Under the pieces are notes generated by a model. That model was not told where the DNA came from and ran no database searches. It saw nothing but the letters and a program-made list of their open reading frames with translations. Both the position numbers and the translations under genes were made by a program. Shown piece by piece: positions 17,101-24,254 of a DNA stretch of 64,000 nucleotides. The number at the start of each line of letters is the position of its first letter. Within the stretch, counting starts at the first letter, position 1. The stretch comes from Alistipes sp. GTDB lineage: Bacteria; Bacteroidota; Bacteroidia; Bacteroidales; Rikenellaceae. The DNA lies in contig JAGBCX010000079.1 in NCBI GenBank assembly GCA_017937805.1, forward strand, positions 1 through 64,000, written 5' to 3'.

Positions 17101-17203
17101 TGCCGTTTCGTGACAACACCCTACCCTTCAAACCGCTCTCTTGTGCGAAGACGGTCGAAACGAGCAGTGTCATCGTTGCAATAAGTAAAAATTTCAGTTT
17201 CAT
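14174..17203 (-). CDS. TonB-dependent receptor with carboxypeptidase-like N-terminal domain
   Basis: A 1009-residue outer-membrane importer. A signal peptide (about 1-20) precedes a carboxypeptidase-regulatory-like/CarbopepD beta domain (about 24-105, GLKGRVLSRNGRA...NDEGYFELKGVPAGNYKL). The plug domain (about 130-240) contains RFNVRGYDSKYTDVYLNGI. The long barrel ends in an aromatic terminal strand (YFRF). No SusD-like gene is adjacent; instead the neighbours are a secreted endonuclease/exonuclease/phosphatase 21 bases upstream and a DUF5689 lipoprotein 29 bases downstream. The likely job is uptake of nucleic-acid breakdown products, phosphate-bearing oligomers or metals. A diverged paralogue lies at 33568-36024. 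Confidence 0.9.
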   Translation of the reverse strand: MKLKFLLIATMTLLVSTVFAQESGLKGRVLSRNGRAAVGNAAVTIEGTDFKATTNDEGYFELKGVPAGNYKLSFAAPEFENLDIVVKVENGVKDINAVIVVPKAIQGEVLDDAIFAEFDNDSSASDTQALPSSLSASKDLYNNIASYRFSEMRFNVRGYDSKYTDVYLNGIRFNDANTGYGPWSLWSGMNDATRNQESTAGLTATEYGIGGFGGTTNINARASQMRKGFRASVSGGNQMYNFRAIVSYASGMLDSGWSYAFSVSTRQGGNGYVDGVYYNSYGYFAAVEKQFNPQHRLSLMVLGTPQQRGAQQASTQEAYDMFGSNYYNPNVGYQDGKLRNTRVRRSHEPIVMLNYYYDISEKTRLTAATSVRFGFNGYSALTWKDGADPRPDYYRYLPSNYTTQILTANGYAQWLTADNAKNLNELNRLGLGDEAMIALQNATTSIATPKIFDASSDDQILSYLQGAASARSIWTGRIDFDNMINSNRNGTTSPYAEGHRSNYMIEERHTDQIDYNFAANISHDFNANHHLLGGVKARVNRTEYYDKIKDLLGGDFWVDVDKFAERDMGSDPLAYQNDLDYYNAYGHARIVREGDKFSYDYYAHARQAQLWAMYQYRTGGFEMNVGGEVGYAGLWRQGLWRKGLFADNSKGDSEHLNFLTYKAKATFSYRFSQAHHLALNVGAVQDAPTFNSAFVSPRTRNTVTPGLTPEQAYSAELVYNLNLPYLQARVAGYFTEMTNSSKVISFYDDTQSSFTNFAMSNIDKRYMGVEVAVRVPIWGGLALQGALNYGDYRYTSNPNFVQTVDNSNKIKLTDKVYWKGYYVESTPQFAVNVGLDFRGPKNWFASINFNYYDKLYLSMNPAYRTNKAVEPYMNVLNGKLKDNMSADDKKIENAQNMWAITEIAKIRAQEDLGHAYTLAASIGKNWYIKRKYTLGFSAEVKNILNSQGFRTGGYEQMRMRKVRGYGYQPGTNGKLEYKTNPSTTYYTRFDSKYFYMLGTTCFVNVYFRF

Positions 17204-17224
17204 ACCTTTTATTTAATATATGTA

Positions 17225-18256
17225 TTATTTCGAGATATAGATATATACAGGGAAGTGGTCGCTATATCCGTTCTGGAAGTTTGTACCTACGAACGAACGC
17301 AACGGATAGTTCTTGTACTGTCCCTCCTGCTGTATCATATATGAACGGTTGAAGATGTTTCCGTAAAACTTTGCACCCTGCTTCTTCTGAATCTTCAAAG
17401 CACCGGTCGAGCCTGTTGCCAAGTTCTCCGACACAACGATATTATCAAACAAGTTCCAAGCATCACGATAGCCCAAAGTGCCATAACCCGCCTTGTACAT
17501 TGCATAGAATGGATTGTACATATCTGTCGGCTGCAACTTCTTCATACTACCCTTTGCACCAAGTACATCGGTAACGCTCTTGTCGGTAGCGTCATCGTTG
17601 AAGTCACCCATAATCACAACTTTGGTTGCAGGGTTTGCCGTGCGTACCGAGTCGCAGATATGCTTACACTTTGCAGCCACAAAGTCACGTGAGTGCTGCG
17701 AACGCTCTTTACCTCCGAGGCGTGAAGGCCAGTGCGACACGATAAAGTAGAATGGCTCGCCCTCAATCTTACCCCACATAGCCACGAGGTCACGGGTGAG
17801 GAAATTTGGCTGTCCCGGGAACGAGATGCGATGCGCCTCCGAACCCTCCAATTGGAACTTGTCGGGACGATAGAAGAATGCGCAATCCACGCCACGGCGG
17901 TCTGGTGAGTCGTAATGCACGATGCGATAGTTCGCCTTTGCCAACTTTGGCGTTGCGAGCAAATCCTCCAATACGAGGCGATTCTCAATCTCCGATACAC
18001 CGATTACGGCAGGGAAATTCTTATCCTCGGCAGCGATGTCGAACAGTACGCGCGACATATTTGCCTGCTTCTGGTTGTAACGATAAGTGGTCCACTTACG
18101 CGCACCCTCAGGAAGATACTCCTCGTCATTTTTGTTAGGGTCATTGATGGTGTCGAAGAGGTTTTCGAGGTTGTAGAAAACCACCTTGTAAGGCTTCTGC
18201 GCAAATGCTATCAGCATTGCCGACACGCACAAAATTGATAAAAGTGTTCTTTTCAT
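17225..18256 (-). CDS. Secreted endonuclease/exonuclease/phosphatase family protein
   Basis: A 343-residue protein with a signal peptide (about 1-19) and the EEP fold of DNase I and exonuclease III. Motifs are visible in order: FYNLENLFD (metal-binding Asn and Glu), GVSEIEN (catalytic Glu), VSHWPSRLGG (His), MGDFNDD (Asp and Asn) and GYSDHFPVYI (the terminal Asp-His pair). All catalytic residues appear intact. It should cleave phosphodiester bonds, most likely in DNA or RNA outside the inner membrane. It sits 21 bases upstream of the TonB receptor in the same operon. A phosphatase or phospholipase activity cannot be excluded within this fold. Confidence 0.88.
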   Translation of the reverse strand: MKRTLLSILCVSAMLIAFAQKPYKVVFYNLENLFDTINDPNKNDEEYLPEGARKWTTYRYNQKQANMSRVLFDIAAEDKNFPAVIGVSEIENRLVLEDLLATPKLAKANYRIVHYDSPDRRGVDCAFFYRPDKFQLEGSEAHRISFPGQPNFLTRDLVAMWGKIEGEPFYFIVSHWPSRLGGKERSQHSRDFVAAKCKHICDSVRTANPATKVVIMGDFNDDATDKSVTDVLGAKGSMKKLQPTDMYNPFYAMYKAGYGTLGYRDAWNLFDNIVVSENLATGSTGALKIQKKQGAKFYGNIFNRSYMIQQEGQYKNYPLRSFVGTNFQNGYSDHFPVYIYISK

Positions 18257-18265
18257 GTTTTTTTT

Positions 18266-18361
18266 GCTTTTAGCTTTTAGCCATTAGCCATTAGCTGATT
18301 ATTATATTTTTTTTAAATTCTTAATTCTTAATTTTTAATTTTTAATTTGATGCGAAGCATC
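18266..18361. repeat. Repeat-filled spacer between two nuclease genes
   Basis: Contains tandem TTAGCCA-type units (about 18266-18297) and AATTCTTAATT/TTTTTAATT units (about 18308-18350). At the end is a small hairpin, GATGC-GAA-GCATC (18349-18361), next to the stop of the DNA/RNA endonuclease gene, which may act as a weak terminator. Confidence 0.6.
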
Positions 18362-19591
18362 TTACAGTCCCCAATCGCTCAAATTTTTCTGATGTTTCAC
18401 CTCGTCTGCTATTGCTGGATGTAAGTTTCGGAAGAACTTGAATCCCGAACGACGCTCAATCTCCGCCACGGTCGTTGCCGCATCTTGCGGAGTGTCAGAC
18501 GCTGCCGAATCGTCATTCTCGTACAAAAATGCGATACATTGCAGTTCGCCAGCCGAGGTTATATCAACAATATTCTTCTTTGTGTTGCCATTTTTTGTGC
18601 GCAACAACAATTTATAACAATGCGAAGGAACAAGTGTTGTACGACCACTCTTCGATAGCGTCTTTGTGCCTTCAAAGAGTGTTCCCGTAACGACAAACAA
18701 TGTGTCGGAGCAGGTCCAACCTCGTACCTTACCCTCAATCGTCACCCACGAGCCACCATTAAAGTCGTAATCCTGAGGCATAATATTGGTCGAATAGAAT
18801 GTCTGCGCGTTGGTATTGAAGGTATTGTAACGCGATGCCGAAGGCAAGATATGACCTCGTGCATAACCACTTCCGTATGTTGAAGTAGCTTGCCACTGCT
18901 CCTCCTGCGGAATTACGGGGTCGGTATAGTCGTAGCGCACTACCCTATAACCGCCATTTGCCGAATATTCGCACACTGCATCATCGAATGCCCACGCATC
19001 GGTGCGACCATTATTATTCTTAGCCTTGTATGTTCCACGCTGCATATATACCGAATGCAGAGGATATGCCACCCAATGCGACACCAACTTCTCGGTATCG
19101 TAGCAGACCGAATAGTTGCGCACACGCTCTCCCGACATCAAAGTCGTATAGTAGGTCTTGTGTATCAGCGATACGCCATCTCTAAATACCGGCTGTTCGC
19201 CCCAAGTGCGGTCGTAATCGGGATTATCGCTTGCGGAGAGTTGTCGCACCGTGAAGGTGTTGGTATAACCATCGCTGAAACGTATCTTAATCTCGGCCAC
19301 ACGCTCTCTCTCCCCATTATTTTGTGAGAATTTGAGCGAAAAAGGCATCTCTACAAGTCCTGCACTTGCCACAGGAGAGCAGAAATCGCCACCCTCGACA
19401 ACTTGCAGAGTCCAAGTAAGCGATGGATTGCCATACGTCTCCCCAGATATTGTGGTCGCATAGTAGGATATCATGGTTTCGCGCAATGTAGCCTTCGACT
19501 TATATGGCGACCAATTATCTTCGTAATCGCAAGCAGTAAAAGCGAGCACAAGCACCAACACAATCATAATCTTGTGGTTGATGCCCTGCAT
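18362..19591 (-). CDS. DNA/RNA non-specific endonuclease (NUC1 family) lipoprotein
   Basis: A 409-residue lipoprotein with lipobox FTAC, so it should be anchored to the outer membrane. The N-terminal third is a beta-rich domain of unknown family. The C-terminal part is a beta-beta-alpha-metal nuclease: YARGHILPSASR supplies the catalytic His of the DRGH motif (here ARGH), and YSTNIMPQDYDFNGGSW supplies the metal-binding Asn region. It should degrade DNA and RNA at the cell surface. The ATG at 19591 is chosen because the longer frame starts at TTG and adds no signal features; ATG at 19567 is an alternative. It lies upstream of the EEP nuclease and receptor genes on the same strand. Confidence 0.85.
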   Translation of the reverse strand: MQGINHKIMIVLVLVLAFTACDYEDNWSPYKSKATLRETMISYYATTISGETYGNPSLTWTLQVVEGGDFCSPVASAGLVEMPFSLKFSQNNGERERVAEIKIRFSDGYTNTFTVRQLSASDNPDYDRTWGEQPVFRDGVSLIHKTYYTTLMSGERVRNYSVCYDTEKLVSHWVAYPLHSVYMQRGTYKAKNNNGRTDAWAFDDAVCEYSANGGYRVVRYDYTDPVIPQEEQWQATSTYGSGYARGHILPSASRYNTFNTNAQTFYSTNIMPQDYDFNGGSWVTIEGKVRGWTCSDTLFVVTGTLFEGTKTLSKSGRTTLVPSHCYKLLLRTKNGNTKKNIVDITSAGELQCIAFLYENDDSAASDTPQDAATTVAEIERRSGFKFFRNLHPAIADEVKHQKNLSDWGL

Positions 19592-19621
19592 GGCGGAGAG
19601 TATGTTTCTTAAGTTCTTCAA

Positions 19622-19757
19622 AATATTTTTTGGCTATTAGCCATTGGCTTTTTAATGAATTTAGTGAGTTTAAGGAGTTTAATGAATTTAAGGATTGGCA
19701 CATCGCTATATTCCTTATATTCCCTAATTTCTCTATTGCAGCGTAAATAATTTTGTA
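19622..19757. repeat. Short tandem repeats upstream of endonuclease gene
   Basis: Holds TTAGCCATTGGC-type units (about 19636-19650) and about four GAATTTAGTGAGTTTAAG-like units (about 19654-19695). Both are imperfect. No clear promoter was found here, so the endonuclease may be read from its own weak promoter or through from upstream. Confidence 0.6.
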
Positions 19758-19758
19758 C

Positions 19759-19785
19759 CCAAGGCAGGTAATCAGCCTGCCTTGG
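19759..19785 (-). terminator. Hairpin after BACON/DUF5689 lipoprotein gene
   Basis: CCAAGGCAGG pairs with CCTGCCTTGG 13 bases after the stop codon. The minus strand continues GTACAAAATTATTT without a strong T run, so termination may be partial, allowing readthrough into the nuclease genes. Confidence 0.6.
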
Positions 19786-19797
19786 ATTGTGAAATGG

Positions 19798-22203
19798 TTA
19801 CTCGAAATCAATTTTAACATCCGAGATATATGCAGCACCGAGTATAGCACGAATCTGCACCTGCTGTGGCAGGTTCTCAACTCCACTCAAATCAATAACG
19901 ATTGGTGTAGTCGAATTCTTTACTGTTGGCTCCGAAACAGCATAAGCAGCATTAACAGCCTCCGTTCCGTTACCATCAACAGTTGTTGTGTAAGCGAAAT
20001 CTGCAGGCAATACAACAAACTTACGACCATCACTTGTGGTTGTAGAACCCTCTACAAAAGGTGTGATTGTGATTTTTGTAATGGTTTTACCAGTCGGTAT
20101 AACAGGGGAAAGTAGATTTGATTTATTCTGATTCGATGTTGGAAGGTTCTTATCTTTCTCAGAAGATGAACTAAAACTCAATTGATAGCATTTAGTCTGC
20201 TTATATGCAAAACCACTCCACGCAGAACCATCAGCAGCCACTGTCGACCAAGTTGTCCAAGCATCAGCATAAGAAATGGCTGTAATATCATTAATCGAAA
20301 GGTTATACGAACCTGCACCCTCTGGTAACTTTCGTAATTGTTTAACTATAATTTCTACTGTCTCAATGCCCTCTGCGCTCAACTTAATCCAGCCCTCACG
20401 AGCCTCTTCGGTCTCGTTTGGCGAAACGGTGTAGGTCAAAACATTGCCCGTAACCGAAGCGGCAATTACAACAGCGCCATCAACCTCAGTAGCTACAGCA
20501 TCGATGCCAACAACTGTAATATTTACATTTGAATCAACTACACCATCAGCAGAAACGCCTGTGATATCGTTAGCTTTAAGTATTGGCTTGCTTGTATCAG
20601 CCTCGACCGAAGTTGCCATAATGTTAGCATAGTTAGTGCCGTTGCTGGTAGATTTACCAATCATATAACCGGTTACTTTAACAGGCACACCATCAAGCTG
20701 TTTCAACTCCTCTGCAATCTCTGTATTAGGGTTAGAGATAGAGCCGACAACAGTTGCGCCGTCTACTGCAACATTGTAGTAGTTACTACTTACGGTAAGA
20801 ACACCTGTAAACTCCGCATACTTAACAACAGGATCAGTAATATATGCGTCAATAGCCGCACCGTCCAAAACCTCTGCGGTTGGATGTGACACCTCCTTGG
20901 TCTCGCTTGTTGCGGTAATAACAGAACCTGCGCTGAATTGCAAACAGCCACCATATTCCGAAACAGTACCCTCAATTGATACAACAGTACCAACAGCAGG
21001 AGTCTCCGATGGGTTGTAAGCCAAAATGTAAGCACCACTTGCATCAGTCAAGAGGCAACCACGAGCATATGTTGCAACTGCCCAAGCGTTATTTACAATA
21101 TATTTACCTGCACCGGTTGTAAGTACCTCTGCAATAGTTGCAGGCACAGCCTCAGGCTCAACAATCTCCTCGGTAAGCTGGATATCTGCCAAAGATTGTG
21201 GCAAAAGTTGCTTGTCAGATTTGTAGATAGTAGCAATACCTGCAATAGAACCCATCTTATTAGGAATGGTCTCGCTTGCAAATTGAGCAAACTTGCTCAC
21301 GTAGACAACAACAACCTTACCATCAGAAGTGGTGAAGTTGTGGGTCTTATAGTTACTAGTACCAGAATACCAAGCCTCATCAGCAGTACTAGGGATCAAG
21401 CCCGACAACTTAACATACTGAGACTCGTAGTTGTTGTATTCGTCGTAAGAGATCTCAATTGGAGCAAGGTTAGATACTCTGCCAACCACCGTAGCTGTCT
21501 GTGCGGGAGTCAATTGGAGCAAGCCATTATAAGTCTGCACCTTTGCATTGGCAAGCGACAACTCAATGATTGAACCATGTTCAAGTTCAACAGGCGAGTC
21601 CCAACGAACTGTAAGACCAGAATGAGGATTAGCGTTGTCGTCCTGAATAGAAATCTGCTTGTTACTACTCATATTACCGAAATTACCAGAACCGGCAACA
21701 ACACCAACAAGCTTCATTGAAGCAACCTCCTCGCTTACGGCAGTCGCTGTTTCTGTTGGGTTCAAAGCCTTCAATGCAGCGCGAATCTCGGCAACATTGG
21801 TTGTAACCTTGTCTGTTCCACCCTCGTTCTGATAAACAGCAACGGCAGCATCAGCTGTCGATGGATACGGCATACCACTCATCATAGCAGTTTTGCTTGC
21901 CTCGAACGTAATCGAGAAGTTGCGAGCAGCATCTACTTTCGGAAGAGTAACCTTGACTGTTCCGTTGTTTGCACCGGTCTTAGGCTCGATGGTAACATCC
22001 TCCTGATCGCACACAACAGCCCAAGCCGCATTCGAAGTTACGGTAAGAACATACTCACCACCCTCCAATTTAGCCATGATCTTGTCAGGCGATACCGAGA
22101 TAGTTGCTGATGCAGAATCGTTAGTATCTGCATCCTTAGTACAACCTACACCAAAGAGCATCGCTACTCCGGCTACAAACGCAAAAAATCTTCTTGCTTT
22201 CAT
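19798..22203 (-). CDS. BACON and DUF5689 multi-domain surface lipoprotein
   Basis: An 801-residue lipoprotein with lipobox GVGC (Cys21). A BACON-like domain (about 35-125) is followed by two OB-fold-like DUF5689/DUF6359-type domains (about 160-345 and 350-545); repeated patterns of VGVVAGSGNFG and VSIEGTVSEYGG mark their strands. A second BACON-like segment (about 550-630) and a C-terminal beta-sandwich region follow. It is the first gene of a same-strand series that continues with two nucleases, a TonB receptor and another DUF5689 lipoprotein. A role in binding extracellular nucleic acid at the surface is inferred from this context only. A near-consensus -7 box (TATATTCG, minus strand) is at 22297-22304. 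Confidence 0.8.
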   Translation of the reverse strand: MKARRFFAFVAGVAMLFGVGCTKDADTNDSASATISVSPDKIMAKLEGGEYVLTVTSNAAWAVVCDQEDVTIEPKTGANNGTVKVTLPKVDAARNFSITFEASKTAMMSGMPYPSTADAAVAVYQNEGGTDKVTTNVAEIRAALKALNPTETATAVSEEVASMKLVGVVAGSGNFGNMSSNKQISIQDDNANPHSGLTVRWDSPVELEHGSIIELSLANAKVQTYNGLLQLTPAQTATVVGRVSNLAPIEISYDEYNNYESQYVKLSGLIPSTADEAWYSGTSNYKTHNFTTSDGKVVVVYVSKFAQFASETIPNKMGSIAGIATIYKSDKQLLPQSLADIQLTEEIVEPEAVPATIAEVLTTGAGKYIVNNAWAVATYARGCLLTDASGAYILAYNPSETPAVGTVVSIEGTVSEYGGCLQFSAGSVITATSETKEVSHPTAEVLDGAAIDAYITDPVVKYAEFTGVLTVSSNYYNVAVDGATVVGSISNPNTEIAEELKQLDGVPVKVTGYMIGKSTSNGTNYANIMATSVEADTSKPILKANDITGVSADGVVDSNVNITVVGIDAVATEVDGAVVIAASVTGNVLTYTVSPNETEEAREGWIKLSAEGIETVEIIVKQLRKLPEGAGSYNLSINDITAISYADAWTTWSTVAADGSAWSGFAYKQTKCYQLSFSSSSEKDKNLPTSNQNKSNLLSPVIPTGKTITKITITPFVEGSTTTSDGRKFVVLPADFAYTTTVDGNGTEAVNAAYAVSEPTVKNSTTPIVIDLSGVENLPQQVQIRAILGAAYISDVKIDFE

Positions 22204-22296
22204 AATTTTGTTGTTTTTGTTAGTTAATTAAGTTATTAAAAAAGTTAAAAAAAGTTGTATATATCACGCTTTTCCTTTCAAATCGCAATTACTGTG

Positions 22297-22304
22297 CGAA
22301 TATA
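22297..22304 (-). promoter_or_regulatory. Near-consensus -7 box of lipoprotein gene
   Basis: Minus-strand TATATTCG differs from TAnnTTTG at one base. It lies about 95 bases upstream of the lipoprotein start in AT-rich DNA. Confidence 0.35.
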
Positions 22305-22374
22305 ATATAATTTTTAATAACATAGCACATTTTATACTATTTTTTATAAAAAATAATATAACAACCATGGTGAG

Positions 22375-22480
22375 AACGGAAAGCGGAAAACGGAAAGCGG
22401 AAAACTGAAAACTGAGAACTTTCAGCGCCCTCCCATTACCCCTATTACCCCTATTACCCCCATTATCCCTATTCTCGTTG
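22375..22480. repeat. Two short tandem repeat tracts downstream of dnaA
   Basis: A purine tract of GGAAAGC/GGAAAAC/GAAAACT units (about 22377-22420) is followed by about five TTACCCCTA-type units (about 22433-22475). The purine tract matches those at 211-236, 57008-57040 and, as coding DNA, 62138-62178. The TTACCCC tract matches 28820-28915. The rest of the spacer 22204-22562 is AT-rich and holds only the promoter and terminator listed. Confidence 0.7.
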
Positions 22481-22512
22481 CGCCGTAACCACGCTCGGAG
22501 TTTCGACAACCA

Positions 22513-22548
22513 ACAAAAAAAAGTTGGAGCAACCCATTGCCCCAACTT
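22513..22548 (-). terminator. Terminator of dnaA
   Basis: AAGTTGG/CCAACTT with an inner GCAA/TTGC helix (22521-22548), followed on the minus strand by eight T residues. It lies 14 bases after the dnaA stop. Confidence 0.85.
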
Positions 22549-22562
22549 TCAGTTCTCAGTTC

Positions 22563-23975
22563 TTAACTCAGCAGCCGTTTCTCAATCTGCTCGACCTGCT
22601 GGCGGAATAACTTTTCGGTATCCATCAAGTTCGAGATTGTCTTACACGAGTGCAATACGGTAGCGTGGTTACGACCACCAATTGCTGCACCGATATTTGT
22701 AAGTGGTTGCTTCGTATGCTTCTTCGCAAGGAACATCGCCAACTGTCGCGCAATAGCCACCTCGCGAGTACGCTCCGAGGAATTTATACGCTCTCTATCG
22801 ACATTCATCTGCTCGCATACGGTTGCAATAATCTGCTCAATCGTAATCTCCTTCTGATACATCGAAACATAGACCTTCAAAACCTCCTTTGCAAGGGCAA
22901 TAGTGATGCGCTTATTCATAAAAGTAGCATTAGCGATAAGCGAAGAAATTGCACCCTCTATCTCTCTGATATTTGCGGATATATGTTCTGCCAAATAACA
23001 AACTACTTCATCTGGAATATCGGCATTGAGTTGGTTTGCTTTCGTGCGTATAATCTTAACCTTTGTTTCGTAGTCAGGAATACGAATTTCCGCCGACAAT
23101 CCCCACTTGAAACGGGTTAAAAGTCGCTCCTCGATATCCTTCAACTCCACAGGTGGCTTATCCGAAATAAGCACCAACTGCTTGCCTGACATCTGCAAGT
23201 GATTAAAGATATTAAAGAAGGCGTTTTGTGTACCCGGCTTACCCGACAACTCCTGAATATCGTCAAGAATCAGGACATCGACAGCCTGATAGTAGTGAAT
23301 AAAGTTCGGAACATCGTGATTGAGCGTTGCCGCCTGAAACTGAGCCTGAAATTTATTCATCGCAACATACAAGACCTGCAACTCCGGAAAACGCTGACGC
23401 ACCTCGTTACCGATAGCGTGAGCAACATGGGTTTTGCCCAAACCCGAATCTCCGTAGATATAGAGCGGGTTAAATGGGGTGTGACTACCCGGATTTACCG
23501 ATACCGACATAGCCGCCGAACGCACCAAACGATTGCACTCTCCCTCGATAAAATTGTCGAAAGTGTAATTTTTATTGAGTTGCGGCTCAATTCGTATACG
23601 ATTTATGCCCGGAATTACAAAAGGATTTCGTATATTTGACGTGTCGGTTTGCTGACTGAAAGTATGCTCGGTAGTTGTAGCATCACTCTCGCTCGGCACC
23701 GCAATCGGGTGATTGTTCTTTGGAATAGCATAGAAGAGGCGAGTATCGCGACCAAATAGCTGCGCGATAATCGGCTTCAGCACCTGACTGTAGTTATCCT
23801 CAATCATTCTTGCAAAGTCGCGATCCGGCACCTTAATACGGAGTCGCTCACCATCGAACTCCAACGGTTCGATAGGAAGAAACCACTTAGCAAACTCCTC
23901 TGCCGAGGTTTTCGTTTTTATTTCGCTGAGGCAGTTTTGCCATGCGTCGTTATATGTCGCAGCATTTGCAAGCAT
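22563..23975 (-). CDS. dnaA: Chromosomal replication initiator DnaA
   Basis: A 470-residue AAA+ protein that binds and melts the origin. Domain I (about 1-85) starts WQNCLSEIKTKTSAEEFAKW. The linker (about 90-130) is followed by the AAA+ core with Walker A GDSGLGKT (175-182) and Walker B VLILDDIQ. The C-terminal DNA-binding domain carries the signature GGRNHATVLHSCKTI. It is complete and monocistronic. No cluster of DnaA boxes (TTATCCACA-like) was seen in the flanking spacers, so the origin is not shown to be here. Confidence 0.97.
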   Translation of the reverse strand: MLANAATYNDAWQNCLSEIKTKTSAEEFAKWFLPIEPLEFDGERLRIKVPDRDFARMIEDNYSQVLKPIIAQLFGRDTRLFYAIPKNNHPIAVPSESDATTTEHTFSQQTDTSNIRNPFVIPGINRIRIEPQLNKNYTFDNFIEGECNRLVRSAAMSVSVNPGSHTPFNPLYIYGDSGLGKTHVAHAIGNEVRQRFPELQVLYVAMNKFQAQFQAATLNHDVPNFIHYYQAVDVLILDDIQELSGKPGTQNAFFNIFNHLQMSGKQLVLISDKPPVELKDIEERLLTRFKWGLSAEIRIPDYETKVKIIRTKANQLNADIPDEVVCYLAEHISANIREIEGAISSLIANATFMNKRITIALAKEVLKVYVSMYQKEITIEQIIATVCEQMNVDRERINSSERTREVAIARQLAMFLAKKHTKQPLTNIGAAIGGRNHATVLHSCKTISNLMDTEKLFRQQVEQIEKRLLS

Positions 23976-24184
23976 AAATAATTGAGTATAAATAAGTTGA
24001 GTTAATATTCCGCGTCAAGCAGCGAACCTTGCGCGGTTTGACATTGCAAAGATGAAAATAAAATTGTTTAAAAAAAAATGGCTCAACTATTGTTTATTAA
24101 ATATTATTTTTTAAGGAGAGAAAAATATTTTTCGCAGAGGCAAAATTTAACTCCCTGATTTACTACTATTACGAATAAATTTAG
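23976..24184. other. AT-rich spacer between divergent dnaA and phosphohexomutase genes
   Basis: Holds a near-consensus minus-strand -7 box (CATCTTTG, about 24047-24054) that could serve dnaA, and a possible CCGCG/CGCGG hairpin (about 24010-24033). No consensus DnaA boxes, iterons or small genes were found. Confidence 0.5.
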
Positions 24185-24192
24185 TATATTTG
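24185..24192 (+). promoter_or_regulatory. -7 box of phosphohexomutase promoter
   Basis: TATATTTG, a full match to TAnnTTTG, 62 bases upstream of the start codon. The -33 region is not clear. Confidence 0.65.
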
Positions 24193-24254
24193 CAGAGGTA
24201 ATAAAACAAATAATTTTCAAGAAAAGTATAAACAAATCTTATAAAATCAAGAGT

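Noticed and set aside
23976..24254. Possible replication origin next to dnaA
   Set aside because: The spacer is AT-rich, but no cluster of TTATCCACA-like boxes was found by eye here or in 22204-22562. A GC-skew plot over the genome would decide.
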